Of a stretch of 64,000 nt of DNA, positions 52,606-63,234 are shown piece after piece. The position numbers and the translations under genes are program-made. The notes under the pieces were generated by a model that saw nothing but the letters and a program-made list of their open reading frames with translations, was not told where the DNA came from and did not search any database. The stretch comes from Phymatolithon calcareum (Eukaryota; Rhodophyta; Florideophyceae; Hapalidiales): assembly GCA_977006965.1 (NCBI GenBank), contig OZ345358.1:744001-808000 (forward strand), read 5' to 3'. Positions within the stretch are counted from its first letter, which is position 1. Each line of letters starts with the position of its first letter.

Positions 52606-53611
52606 ATGGCGACTTTTGTTCCCACAACACCTCTTCGGACTAGTGCCCTGACTCCAGCATCGCTGCGTGCAACAACCTCGCTCCCCGCTCACGCCCGTGT
52701 CGTTCCATCCGTCGCGCCGCGCATGAACCTGGCACCCTACTCCTCAATCGTGGATGAATTCTTCGCGAAGGATGTGCGCGCGCAGTACATCGCCAAAGCT
52801 TGCCCGACCGGTGTTCCGCCTCTTCAGTGCATCGAAGGGGTGACATTTGACGAGCCGTACGAATCGCGAACGCTGAAACGTCAATCCCAGCTCCGTTTCC
52901 GACAGCTTCCTGTTTCCGTCCGTATTCATAACATGTACGAGACTCGCAAAGCGGCCCTGATTTCCTGTCATGGTTGTGCGCACGAGGAGGACCGCGTGTT
53001 GAAAAACCCGATGCTTGCCGCGTCAATGGCGTTTGGACAGGCCGAGGCCTCGCGCGCTTGCAACAGGTACATCGAGAGTTCGGGACCTGCAGAGGATATG
53101 ATGTGCCGTTCCGTGGAAAATGTGTACATGAAGGCGGTCAATGGATCTGGCGTTTTCACTTCGGCGTGTACGGATGGACAGGCAAAGTATGAGGCATACC
53201 TCATGCAGCAGCGATGCAAGTCGACTGCGTTTCGTGCAAAGCAGTATTCTCCGGCTGCGAAGGCTGGAGCTGCGTTTTCGGCAAGGAAGATGGCGATTGC
53301 GAGAAACCACATATGCGTGTATGAGGATGGACTATACAGCAAGTATCCTAGGATGGCCGGCAGCATGCGCCCGTCGTTTGGATACTATGGTATGTTGTAC
53401 CTCTACTTTTCAAAATGGCTAGCGCATTTCTATCAGAATCTGACAGGTTTTGTTCATATTTTATCGCGTAGCTCCGTTTGTGACTTCGCCTTCCCGCGGT
53501 GGGTATCGGTCAGCGCTCGACTTTTCAATGGACGCGGCTCAAATTGAGGCTTTGACAAAGATTGGAACCATTGGAAAGTACGCGGCCAATGCTGTGCTGT
53601 ATGCAAAGTAA
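52606..53611 (+). CDS. R-phycoerythrin gamma subunit, plastid-targeted (two exons)
   Basis: Join 52606-53389 and 53472-53611, with an 82-bp GT-AG intron (GTATGT...GCGTAG). The product is 307 residues. Reading through the intron would instead add foreign residues and an early stop at 53547. The first roughly 40 residues are Ser/Thr/Ala-rich and end near VAPRM, a typical plastid transit peptide. The mature part has the gamma-type linker pattern (PYESRTLKRQSQLRFRQLP, AASMAFGQAEASRACNRY). Several cysteines (as in ACPTGV, SCHGC, MCRSV, SACTDG and RCKS) are candidates for phycobilin attachment. Exon 2 completes a conserved C-terminus ending AANAVLYAK. The protein sits in the central cavity of the phycoerythrin hexamer in phycobilisomes and helps link rods and harvest light. 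Confidence 0.9.
53390..53471 (+). other. Intron of the phycoerythrin gamma gene
   Basis: 82 bp, GTATGT donor and TAG acceptor, phase 1. It is supported because splicing restores a conserved-looking C-terminal tail in frame. Confidence 0.85.
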
Positions 53612-53984
53612 GAAAACATATTCATATTCTTTAGAGCGCAACCATCAAGAGTCCGAAGCACTTGAGAGATAATTTCATGTTGGTCATTCCTTAACAGTTT
53701 TTCTTCGCAGGTTAAGTTAGATTTCGCTGTGGTTGTGACAGATTTATGCAATTCGCTTAAGCGAATGACTATGTCTTGATTGTACCGCGGCATCCTTTCA
53801 CTATAAAGCTATGGCATGCCCAGGTTCCAAATTGAGGTGCAATAGAAAGTGTGGTGTTAGTGGTCCTTTTTGAAACCAAGAAGGTGCAATAATTAATGGA
53901 GCGCCATGAAGCAGGGGGCGATCACCGTCTTCAGCGGGGCATCATCCCCCATCGTAGACAACGCATGAGACAAAGGGTATCTAT

Positions 53985-54311
53985 CAAAGCATTGGAAAAA
54001 ATAATTGCTATTGTAATTATTTAAATTATTGTTCCAATAATTTATTCCTGAGTCTCGCATATTTATTGTATTTATTGAGATCGTCGTGGTTGCGACAATT
54101 ATTGTATCGGACTCCTCATTTTTTCGATCCGATTATTCTATCGCGACAGAAAGTAGCAAGAAGGATCCAATAATTCGGGGAATAACCAGTTATTTATACC
54201 TCACTGAACTTGAATACAATAATTTATTGCTTCTGCGTTCAACAATAAATTATTTATTCTCGACACTTTTCGAGAAAAGAATAAAAATAAATAAATAATT
54301 CCAATGCTTTG
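53985..54311. mobile_element. hAT-like MITE
   Basis: A 327-bp AT-rich element with a 13-bp perfect terminal inverted repeat, CAAAGCATTGGAA, flanked by an 8-bp duplication, GTATCTAT (53977-53984 and 54312-54319). It has no coding capacity. Its ends differ from those of the hAT-like element at 23694, so it belongs to another family. Confidence 0.85.
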
Positions 54312-54349
54312 GTATCTATCACCACAATTCAATGTTTTATTTCAAAGCT

Positions 54350-55100
54350 GGCGAAAATGCGTATCAAGAGTGCAAAATGCACCTGGGATCTTCTGGATAT
54401 TGGAGTCAATTATCGAGGATTTTAAACCATTTACACACCTCACGACCCTTTACTCGCTTACTGTACCGATATGGGACTATGGTCTACTTGTGACTCCAAT
54501 TGTAAAGACGTCGCTAATGGTAAGCGAATCTGCAGACGGCTTGCTCATTTAGTAGATGCCCGACCACAGGCGTGGCGGAATGCCGATCTTACCATTGAAG
54601 CACCAGACATGAGCAGAATAAGTCAAGTCGAGGTTTTCCAAGCGTCTGGGAAGGCAGAGAAAATCTATTGAACAAAAAGCAAAAGAATATATCGGAGAAA
54701 GAGAGGACTTTATCGAAGCAACGAAGCACGTTTACCTGAAATCATGAAGACTTGCAAGAAGCTCAACTAAAAGCAGAAGATAGTTCCTTATCTATACGAA
54801 AGGCATAGTGGAGGTGTGGAAAGAACGGCAGTTTGGAGAAGAATTTTGCGGAGGAATCGAACTGGGTAGCAAGTATCCTAACCAAGGTGACAGAAGGGAA
54901 TATTCCACCGTGTCTAAGAATGCAATTTAAGCGAGGGAAAGGTAGCGGGCGGGTAATTTGGTCTCACAGTGGTGATTTCTCTGGTTACAGGACATTTCAA
55001 TTAAGCTTCGTCCAAGAGGAGGCCTGAAGTTGAATATGCGTCCTAGCGACTCACAAGAGCGCAGGCTTCAAGTGAATTGCAAACCAAGGGACCGCTAATG
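54350..55100 (+). mobile_element. Heavily decayed LINE relic
   Basis: Frames in series match the LINE thumb and C-terminal domain at low identity. DFKPFTHLTTLYSLTVPIWD corresponds to the TTCIRIFKSLILPKWEY block. Further on, EDLQEAQLKAED corresponds to the DLRQALQKAQE helix. It has many stops. Confidence 0.5.
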
Positions 55101-56729
55101 GACCACTTTGGAGAACGTGCTATCAATGTGAAACTAGCCGTCTATAGTTTCAATTATGCAATAGCCGACCACTATGTTGAAGAAAGAAGTATTGGTGGGT
55201 TGCAGAGTAACGTTCAATTGACCATTCACCAAGCGCTCTTGCAGTAACGAGCTGTTCACTTCGTGCTCACTTGATTTTCACGAATACTCATCAAAAGCAT
55301 TCCTACTGATAAATGCTAGCACCAGTCTAATTATTTCACAGTCAATGCACCACTATTGGCATACCATCAGTAGTTTGACTAGTCAAGTAAGAAACTCCTC
55401 TCCAGTAGTGGGCATAAGCAAGACTGAACCTTTGAAGAAACAATAATCGTTTTATAGAAAACGTTGATAGCAGCGCCACAGTTGTACGGAAACGCTGATC
55501 ACATGGTGTGCAGAAATGAGAAAAATTTAGTCCTTTAAATGAGATTGTACATTCGAAGTCACTTTCTGTTCCCTCAGGTGCAATAATAATTGACAAATGG
55601 AGCTTCAATGAAACAGAAATCCAGTCACTTTCTGACGTTGATCATGACAGCCGTGGACCCATTTTCAGTACCTAAAATCTTGAACATATGCTTGCTGAAT
55701 TGTAGAAGATAGTCGTGTTCGTTGGTCGTGCCTACATCTGGGCATCGTCCATTACGAAAAAAGCAATCCAGAGAGCAAACAGTTGTTCAAAAACACTCAG
55801 AAGAAGGCACGAAAATTTCAATGACCATCTTCTTCTTTGAAGTTCTGAAATTCTAGTACCAAATTGAGATCGAGATAATGCTTATTTTCTACAAGTCTAG
55901 CTGAATATGCAAAAAATGATACGTTTGATTGTTCTAGGGGGCTCACTCTGATACAGATATCTTGATATATTGTCAGACAGAAGCTGGTGTATCGTGAAGT
56001 TCTATTGCGTAGGAGGTATATAGAAAATCTGTGCAGGACGTGGAGCGAAGAAAGTAAATTTTTATACAGAAGTACTAACGCATGTGATGACGCCTGGGGC
56101 AACTTTTTGGGTGCTCAACAAATTTCGATCGATTTCGTCTGGTGAACAGTTTCTTGTTGTGGGGGAAATTGTATGCTTTTATTTTAGATGCGCTCAACGC
56201 CGGCGCACGCCAACACCAGAGCTACTTCGCATTTTCTGTAACCGTTCCGGGGAAGACTAAAATGTATAATCTCCATCATCACACCATCATCTCCTCTTTC
56301 ATCTCGATTTCTAGCATTTTTAATTTGCTTCACTTCCTCTTCTACTCTGCCATCCATCTGTGGTTACGTTAAGTTGAGTTGAAGGGTTTCCAGCAGCACG
56401 TTTCTTATGGTGGGTGCTTCACGGCACGGTGGTCTACTAGCAGACGTGGAATGAGCAAATAAAGAAATTCTATTGAACGGGAGTATATTTCTCGCAAAGA
56501 AAAGAAGCAAATTTAATTACTATGATAGTAAGATGTTGACATTCATCGAGTTGGGACATGTGGTACCTTGTTTCGATATTAATTTGCCGTCTATATTTTT
56601 TATGGTGGCTCTTGTCGTTCTACTTATTGCATTTACCACTGACGTCCTTGTAACACTGTGCTCTGTACAGGGGCTATGCCCTGAACATTTATTCTCAGCT
56701 GCAATTGCAATTTTTCGTCAATGATGCGC
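55101..56729. other. Intergenic with fragments of an unknown dispersed element
   Basis: At 55560-55625 (plus) the shared tail CTCAGGTGCAATAATAATTGACAAA is found. At 56050-56240 (plus) an NACDDAWGNFLGAQ-like coding relic is followed by GKLYAFILDALNA, which matches 22735-22830, 31440-31640 and 62885-63040. No host gene is seen. Confidence 0.4.
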
Positions 56730-57920
56730 CTAGTATGCGTAGGGTACATACATATAGCTGTTCACTATCTTGGTGACGCATTTATAATCGCCGTAGGGAA
56801 TAATCGCAGATGTAACCTTGCGAAGAATGCAGATGTTTCCCGTCTTTTTGTACCCCGCGCAGGTCCACTGGCGAGCACAATAGCGATACTTGCAGTAGTC
56901 CGAATTATTGTTTGTGTAGTAATAACACTTGCCATCACCAGGTGGTTCCATTCTGCAATAACAGGTGGTGGGGAGACGTTTTCCCTTCACTTGAACCGTC
57001 TCCTTAAACTTGTTACTGGGCTTCTTCACCTTCTTAACTTTCTTTGCCTTGCTCGACGTCTTTCCCTTGTTCATCTTCTTCTGCTTCTTGGTTTTCTCTG
57101 TTTTTATGTGCATCTTCACCTTCTTTCCATTTTTAGATTTGTTGGGCTTCTTTCCCTTTTCGGTCTGCTTCTCCTTCTTGGCTTTCTTTGTCTTCATGTG
57201 CATCTTCACTTTCTTTTCATTTTTAGACTTGTTAGGCTTCCCTCCCTTTTGCTTCCTCTTCTCCTTCTTGTCTTTCTTTGTCTTCATGTGCATCTTCACC
57301 TTCTTTCCATTTCTAGACTTGTTCGGATTCTTTCCCTTTTCCATCACCTTTTCCTTCTTGGCTTTCTTTGTCTTCATGTGCATCTTCACCTTCTTTCCAT
57401 TTCTAGACTTCTTAGGATTCTTTCCCTTTTCCGTCACCTTCTCCTTCTTGGCTTTCTTTGTCTTCAAGTGCATCTTCACCTTCTTTTCATTTTTAGACTT
57501 GCCAAATTTCTTAAATGTCTTTTCGCTCTTTACCTTTTTAGAATCCTTGCTCTTGTTCGACTTCTTCGTTTTCTTCAATGTTTTGGACTTGCTCGACTGC
57601 TTGGGTTTCTTGATCTTCTTCGTCTTTTTCACAGCTTCGGAATTCTTTGCCGCGGGATGCTTTCTTTTCTTAGAATTTTTCGATCCATAGTTGTTCTTTG
57701 ACACTTCTTTAACCGAGGCTTCAACAAAGTCATTTCCTGAAGGGATCTCTGGCCCTGAGTCTGTGTGATCGACAGCTGAGTGGCCACGAATAGAGAGGGG
57801 TACAGCCCTTTTTTCTATGCCTTGTTTGCCATCGTCAGAACCGAAAAACCAGGCGTTTGCCAGACAGGTGTTCGTCAAAATGATGGCTACGAGAAGCAAA
57901 AAAACTCTTGTGGTAGCCAT
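56730..57920 (-). CDS. Secreted lysine-rich repeat protein with 8-Cys C-terminal domain
   Basis: The ATG at 57920 is the first Met followed by a signal peptide (MATTRVFLLLVAIILTNT, cleavage likely after ANA23). A short N-terminal region precedes a long Lys/Ser stretch, then five 30-residue tandem repeats (90 bp each) with the core NGKKVKMHMKTKKAKKEK. The C-terminal 80 residues contain eight cysteines (TTCYCRM, GKCYYY, DYCKYRYCARQWTC, NICIL, YKCV) and end in a Tyr-rich tail. The domain would suit four disulfides. Total length is 396 residues. No enzyme motif is seen. The protein would be extremely basic. It could bind sulfated cell-wall galactans, nucleic acid or microbial surfaces; this is inference only. 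A TATA box lies 77 bp upstream. Confidence 0.8.
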   Translation of the reverse strand: MATTRVFLLLVAIILTNTCLANAWFFGSDDGKQGIEKRAVPLSIRGHSAVDHTDSGPEIPSGNDFVEASVKEVSKNNYGSKNSKKRKHPAAKNSEAVKKTKKIKKPKQSSKSKTLKKTKKSNKSKDSKKVKSEKTFKKFGKSKNEKKVKMHLKTKKAKKEKVTEKGKNPKKSRNGKKVKMHMKTKKAKKEKVMEKGKNPNKSRNGKKVKMHMKTKKDKKEKRKQKGGKPNKSKNEKKVKMHMKTKKAKKEKQTEKGKKPNKSKNGKKVKMHIKTEKTKKQKKMNKGKTSSKAKKVKKVKKPSNKFKETVQVKGKRLPTTCYCRMEPPGDGKCYYYTNNNSDYCKYRYCARQWTCAGYKKTGNICILRKVTSAIIPYGDYKCVTKIVNSYMYVPYAY

Positions 57921-57935
57921 ATTGCTCACAACCGA

Positions 57936-58330
57936 ATGCAAGATCTGTCTGTATTTCTGTCTATGGTTTCTCGCTTTAGCAGCAAAGTGCTTGCTTCTTA
58001 TACCGTTTTACGAGTCCCCGGGATCCAATCATTGTCTTGAATCGATGAATTCGCCCTGAACAAACACGATACCTTCGCGGTGTAGTCGGGGGACACTCAA
58101 CGTTCCATCGTCGACAGAATGCAAAAGAGCAAGAATATGTCATGGAGCGCCGAAGAGCTGTATCAATGATAGCGCTTCAGCAGGTGCCGAAAAGCAGGCG
58201 CCACTCAACGCGCGGTCAGGACACGACATAGCATAGTTATTGAGCTGAAAGTGTCGACTACGTGTCGATTGCTGCTGCGGTGACGTGGAAAAAATTTATT
58301 GCAGGGTTTGTGGCACGTACCATCACAAGG
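57936..58330. repeat. Left arm of an inverted duplication (promoter of the lysine-rich gene)
   Basis: It is nearly identical, in inverted orientation, to 63617-64000. There are three substitutions in about 310 bp next to the gene, and several indels only in the last 80 bp. It contains the upstream region and 5' UTR of the lysine-rich gene and, on the other side, the start of a frame with CRVCGTYHH. Confidence 0.9.
57997..58002 (-). promoter_or_regulatory. TATA box of the lysine-rich protein gene
   Basis: TATAAG on the minus strand, 77 bp before the ATG. It is conserved in the duplicated arm. Confidence 0.5.
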
Positions 58331-58344
58331 GATGAATTTCTGTT

Positions 58345-58600
58345 TTATTGAAGTTCCCTTAGTCAATTATCATTGCACCTGAGTGATTTTCGTTGCGCTG
58401 CAATCCTTCGCTTATGTTTTCATTTCGATTTCGGACATTTTCTTTGGACGGTATCAACTGCCATTTCCAGCATCTCTTTTTGAATATCGGAAAGTCGTTG
58501 CCTGGGTATTAAGTTTGAGATAACTGTGAGAGCTTCATTGAGTTCGGAATCTTCGTTTCTTGCTTGTTCTTGCCAGGGATATGGGAAGCGGTGAAATAAT
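58345..58600 (-). repeat. 3' end of the unknown dispersed element, copy 2
   Basis: This is the inverse of window positions 1-290. It encodes the same C-terminal peptide (58420-58590) ending KCPKSK, followed by the shared tail with AATAAAACAGAAAT. It joins the left arm directly at 58331-58344. Confidence 0.7.
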
Positions 58601-58724
58601 CAGTTAGTGCAAAGAAGCCTGTGCTTCGCTTTTTTGAGGTTGAGGAATGGGATATTTGATGATTTTATTTTTGAGAGCTCCCAAAGCCTCACCTTGGAGT
58701 AACGGGGCAGCTCTTGCATAGTCT

Positions 58725-60224
58725 CTACGCTATAGTCATCTGGCTGCTCAAAACGTTCTTGATTCGTAATTCTCTCCCAACAAGAGCTCCTGTGAGTCTC
58801 TTGCACTCAAACTCAATTTCTGTACTCATCTTCGATGACGCTAGAGTACGTTGTAAGGCGACTAGTTCGACCACCGCGGTAATCCCACAGTAAGCACCCA
58901 ACACTGATTTCCTCCAAAGGGGTGCTCGGTTGAATGTCAACCTTAGGCACCTTAAACGTGTTGTTCTTTCTCCTATGTAAAGGATCCCTGGTAGCTTGCC
59001 TTCAATACGAATCTTCATTGATCTGCCTTCTTCTTCCTTTTCCCATACCTTAATTGTTTCTTCTCTCCTCCTCTTCTTCGTGACAGTCCCTTCCTGGGCT
59101 TTCTGAAGGGCTTGTCGCAAGTCTTCATACATCTTGAGATATTCAATATCCTTCATTGCTTCGTTTACGTCCTCATCTCTTCCAACGTACTCTTCTGTTT
59201 CTTCAAGGCGCTTTTTGTGCCTTACCAGGCTTAATGAAAACCTTTCTGCTTGATGACGTCTCCTCATCTTTGGTGGTCCCAGTCGGCACAGAACTCGCAT
59301 TCGGTCCCGGCGGAGTTCGGCATACTTTCCGAAAACTAGTTCGTTCTTGATGGGCTGAGGAGGTCGCCGGCCCTCCCGTCCTGTGGCTTTAGAAGGGAGA
59401 CGTGCTTCCCATTCTTCTTTTGCGTTCTTCAGCGTTCTTGCGTTTACGCTCTTCGTAGCGTCTAGGGTGCGTGCAAATTCCTTTGTAGAGGTACATAGAA
59501 GAGCTTTGTGAAGCATATCGTTTGTCGCGTTCAATATTGCCAGTCGTGTTGTCCCCTTGGGAAGCTCAAGTGCCTGTTTTCCACGAAATTTCTGTGCTTT
59601 AATGAACTTGGAGCTCAAATTCGTTTGGCGTAGTTGAATGGATTCCAGGCGGCATATTCCTCGAAAGCGGGCCTGCATATTCTTGCACCAGGTTCCGAAA
59701 ATTCTAGAGAACAGGTTACTCTCTAGGGCGTCCTGTGCGTGGAGGATGTTACGCGTCAGATATGCGAACGGGAGAAGATACTCCGTCATTGGATGGACGA
59801 GCGCCTTATATAGTCTTAAGCATGTCGCGGGTGTGAACCCTTTTCCGTGGAGTCCGATGTTTCCTAGAACCATAACTCGCTTCAGTGCAGCATCTATTCT
59901 GGAAAGCGTAGAGGTTTCTGTTACGCCGTTCGAAGATATGGACATGCCCAAGTATGTAGTTTCGGACACAGTCTCGATTTCTTTTCTTGCAAGAACGAAT
60001 TTGAAGCTTTCGTTTGCACCATTGGGAGTTATGACGCAACTCTTCCCGACCATTGTATTCCAGACCATCTCGGTAGAGGCGGCCCAGTCCGAGGCGATGT
60101 CCAGGAGCAATTGAAGCCCTATTGGAGAAAAAGCGCGAAGTATGACGTCATCCGCGAGAAACGCGGCCGGTCTTTTAGAATAATGAAACGGAATTCTTGA
60201 CAAGCTCTCAGCAAGAACGTCCAT
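58725..60224 (-). pseudogene. LINE RT active-site and C-terminal part (499 codons)
   Basis: A long uninterrupted frame. The active site is in AAFLADDVILRAF (ADD), followed by TTYLGMSISSNGVTET, thumb blocks with FTPATCLRLYKALVHP, then the charged family C-terminal domain with RMRVLCRLGPPKMRRRHQAE and KLPGILYIGERTTRLRC. It is the longest surviving frame of this LINE family in the window. The preceding RT motifs lie beyond a stop. Confidence 0.8.
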
Positions 60225-60377
60225 GAAGATATTTTATAGCGCCGGTGATAGATATGATCCTTCTGGGACCCCTTTGTTGATTACAAACCAATTATTTTGG
60301 TCGTCCGTAGGAGTATAGATCATGCTAGGTTGGAGAAAGTACATAACCCACGAGGCCAGTGTTACAGGAAGCCTCTT

Positions 60378-60540
60378 CTAGAGTAGTCGAGATAGAACGT
60401 GTCTTGGCATGGTGTCAAAAGCCTTCGAAAGGTCGAGAACAGCAATGTTCCTGTGACCATTTTTGATTGCCGCAATGGTGTGCAATACGGCATCTGGGCA
60501 TCCAGAGCCCTTCCTGAAGCCAGTTTGGATCTTATTGAAG
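60378..60540 (-). pseudogene. LINE RT, first catalytic Asp block
   Basis: The frame reads TGFRKGSGCPDAVLHTIAAI and VLDLSKAFDTMPRHVL, the RT motif with the first catalytic Asp. It is cut at its start by the nested LINE and followed by a stop. Confidence 0.75.
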
Positions 60541-60556
60541 CAGTAGTGTTTTCTCA

Positions 60557-62048
60557 AACATCTGGTGGCCAGAATGAGACAGGTACTGCCACCAAAGCTA
60601 TGCGCTATGACGGAAGCATTCTTGACACCGTCCTGGGTGTCAACCATCGGAGATACTGATAAGAACTGGTTTCTAGTAGACAGAGGAGTACCACAGATGT
60701 CCCCTCTCAGTCCAAGTCTATACAACATCTTCATGGATGAGTTTGCGGAAGGCATGGGAAAAGTTCCCAGAGATTAGGCCGACGTTCCTTCAATCCTCTT
60801 CGTAGACGACGTAATTCTCCTAGCGAAATCACCTTCCGCTCTGCAGGGATTGCTAGACAAAGCCAGTCAATGGGCCCAAGAACGCGGGATGACATGGAAC
60901 ACGAAACCAGGAAAAAGCGAGATACTTGAATCGGATGAGACAGCGGGCGTGACATTCCAACTGGCTAATAAGGCCCTCGCACATGTCGCGGAAGTCACCT
61001 ACCTCGGAGTATCCCTAGGACCAGAGGGGGTTACAGATACACTGATGTTGCAACGCCTCAAGAAGGCTAGGATCGCTCTGTACGAGCTCCGTGCACAAGG
61101 GTTATTCAAGAAGGGAATTGGCATACATAAATGCATCCAAGTATACAAGGAATTAATCCAGCCACGCTGGGAGTACGCTATGCACTTAACACCGTGGACA
61201 GAAAATGTCCAGAGCGTGGTCAAGGAAGTTGAACAAATGTTTTTCAGACAAGTCTTCGGCCACTGGCACGAGGAAAGACGGATAGACTTCGCCTAATATG
61301 TCGAATCCAATCTGCTTCCCATCGAGGGGAAATACTAGCTTTCAAGATGCTGAGAAGGACCATGGCGAAAAAAGAAAAGTTTCTGATGCAAATACCAGAG
61401 AGAAGAAATTCAGAAGAGCTTCAAGCCACAAGTAACGAAATCACATCGATGGAAACCAGAGAACCGTTTGATGAAGCGATGAAGCACATAATAGAGAACC
61501 AATCTGCAGAAGAACTCCGATCAGCATTCCTGACAAAAGAAGGAGAGAGCCTTGAATCAAAGAGAAAGAGGAAAATTCCGTACGACGAGACAAGAGAACT
61601 CCCTGCAATACTCAAATTTCCAGAACTGAAACACAGGCAACTGGCGGTTCAGTACGCCTTTGGAAGATTTCCCCAAGTGTCGACCACTCTGATGGCAGAT
61701 AGATTCGGAAACAAGGCCAGACAGCACATGGAGACCCTGGATCGCAAATTGTCAGCCTATGAACTCAAGGAAGACGACAGAGCGGCAACTGAGAAGGCAT
61801 TAGATGACCTTTTGCTCTTCAGCAAAAGCATCATCGAGAGTATGCAACATGAAGAAGACCTGTACTGAAAGAAGAAGCGACGCCTCGAAACTGCTACGAA
61901 GAGCAATCAAAACAACCGAACACACGCTAGGGTCTCAGATATAATGCCAGACATAAGAGTAGAGCCGCCCTAGCGAGGGCAGCACCTGAGGAAGCCCTGC
62001 CCGTATATTCGTATGACTGCGGGGCTTTAAAAAAATTGCAATAATAAA
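60557..62048 (+). mobile_element. 5'-truncated LINE inserted in opposite orientation
   Basis: It is flanked by a 15-bp perfect duplication, AGTAGTGTTTTCTCA (60542-60556 and 62049-62063). It begins inside RT and ends with AAAAAAATTGCAATAATAA. The subfamily is that of the LINE at 14040-21700. It encodes RT palm to C-terminus with two stops (60777 and 61296). Confidence 0.9.
60565..61868 (+). pseudogene. RT and C-terminal domain of the nested LINE
   Basis: The frames are LVDRGVPQMSPLSPSLYNIF (usual PQG changed to PQM), then LFVDDVILLAKS (active site VDD), TYLGVSLGPEGVTDT and the thumb (61133-61296). The C-terminal domain follows at 61347-61868 with RKIPYDETRELPAI and VQYAFGRFPQVSTTL. Stops at 60775-60777 and 61294-61296 interrupt it. 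Confidence 0.8.
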
Positions 62049-62863
62049 AGTAGTGTTTTCTCAGGATTTTATCCAGTGCGCTCTCTTTGATTTTCCTTCC
62101 ATGCGATAGAAGGGCTATCGGTCTGTAGTTTGCAGGGTCTCTTGGGTCGCCTTTCTTGAAGAGCGGGAGAAGCTTGATCAAGTTCCAGAGGCTGGGGGTT
62201 TCTTTCACGCGACCACACGCCCGCCAGAGGGATATGACAAGTTTCGCAGATAGCTCAGGCGAGGCTTGGAACATTTCTGAGAAAATTCCATCAGCTCCAG
62301 CGGCTTTTCGTTTTGGGGCCCGATGAATGGCCGCTGCAATTTCATCCTCTAGTTCTGGGTTGACGTCAAAAGCTAGTTTCTTCGTCTCATGGTCTTCGAA
62401 AGTGAATGAGATAGTATGAGCGTAAGCTGGAAATTCTTTCGGTTCCAGTTGGATGCCCATTGCTGAGTTATCAAGAACGTAGCTTGTTACGTTTCGAGAT
62501 TTTACTCAGCATTGCAGTGGCCTTGTCGGCAGGGGAGTTTGACATGTCCTGCACGAACTCTTGAAAACATTTGCGTTTTTTCGATGTTACTTTGCTCCTG
62601 ATGGTCTTATATACTTTTCGGTACTCTTGCCAGTCGTCGGGATTGTTCGTGAGTTTGGCATTCCGGAACAAGCGGGATATTTTATAAGCCAGTCTGTCTA
62701 GCTCGAGGTCCCAGTACCTTGTGAATCTTCCTCCGCGCGGTTTTCTTTCGGCAAGCCACGGGGAATTGAGGGCTTCGCAAGATTTCTCGTACAGTGACTC
62801 AACCTCGTGCTGAGTGGAAACTGTTCCCAATCTTTCGATTAATGCGGGTATATGCTTCATCAA
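61927..62863 (-). pseudogene. LINE linker and RT fingers of the host LINE
   Basis: The frame at 62863-62471 is the basic helical linker. The frame at 62460-62070 has RKAAGADGIFSEMFQ, TPSLWNLIKLLPLFKKGD and ANYRPIALLSHGRK, the RT fingers. The reading then enters the duplicated target site of the nested element. A shift lies at about 62465. Confidence 0.8.
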
Positions 62864-62884
62864 CTTTCTAATGGAAGAAGAAGA

Positions 62885-63155
62885 ATAAATGTAGATTTTA
62901 TTTAAAAGTTACCAACGCATCTACTGACGATTGGAGCAACTTTCCTAGTGCCAAGAGGTTTGGCTCGATTCTGTTTTAAGAAGAGTTTCTTTTTTGTTGA
63001 TGTAACGCGATTCAGTGGAGTACAAAAACCCACCTCTGGTCTCCTACTTAAATAAAAAAGTAAGCGAAGGATTGTAGCACAACGAAATGTCTCTCAGGTG
63101 CAATGATAATTGACAAAGGGGCTTCAATTAAACAGAAATCTAATCCAATCCTCTA
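62885..63155 (+). repeat. Internally deleted copy of the unknown dispersed element
   Basis: The first half (62885-63040) matches 31440-31640. The second half (63055-63155) matches positions 180-290, with the CTCAGGTGCAATGATAATTG tail. This copy therefore links the two fragment types into one element family. Confidence 0.65.
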
Positions 63156-63234
63156 GTTTCCTTCGGGACCTCGAGGGGGAAAATGACTCCACTGTCCTAT
63201 GGCATGCGGTGATTTCAGGTTGCGAACAGTCCTT

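Larger units (their letters stand above)
58649..62880 (-). mobile_element. Minus-strand LINE, hosting a nested LINE
   Basis: Reading leftward, it begins in a linker region (62863), continues through RT fingers (62460-62070) and is interrupted by an inserted LINE (60557-62048). It resumes with RT motif blocks (60540-60378), the active site and the C-terminal domain (60224-58725), and ends at the ATATCCC terminus at 58649. It is 5'-truncated, with no endonuclease. A stop at about 60232 and shifts break it, but a 499-codon frame survives. Confidence 0.85.

Noticed and set aside
53390-53547. Continuous reading of the phycoerythrin gamma frame to 53547
   Set aside because: The segment starts GTATGT and its translation has no gamma-subunit character. 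Splicing to 53472 restores a conserved-looking tail.
56721-57701. Plus-strand 326-codon leucine/phenylalanine-rich frame that looks like a membrane protein
   Set aside because: It is the complement of the lysine-rich repeat gene. AAG/AAA codons read as CTT/TTT in antisense give false hydrophobic repeats.
57921-57941. Start of the lysine-rich protein seven codons upstream
   Set aside because: The upstream codon is TTG, not ATG. The first ATG at 57920 begins a clean signal peptide.
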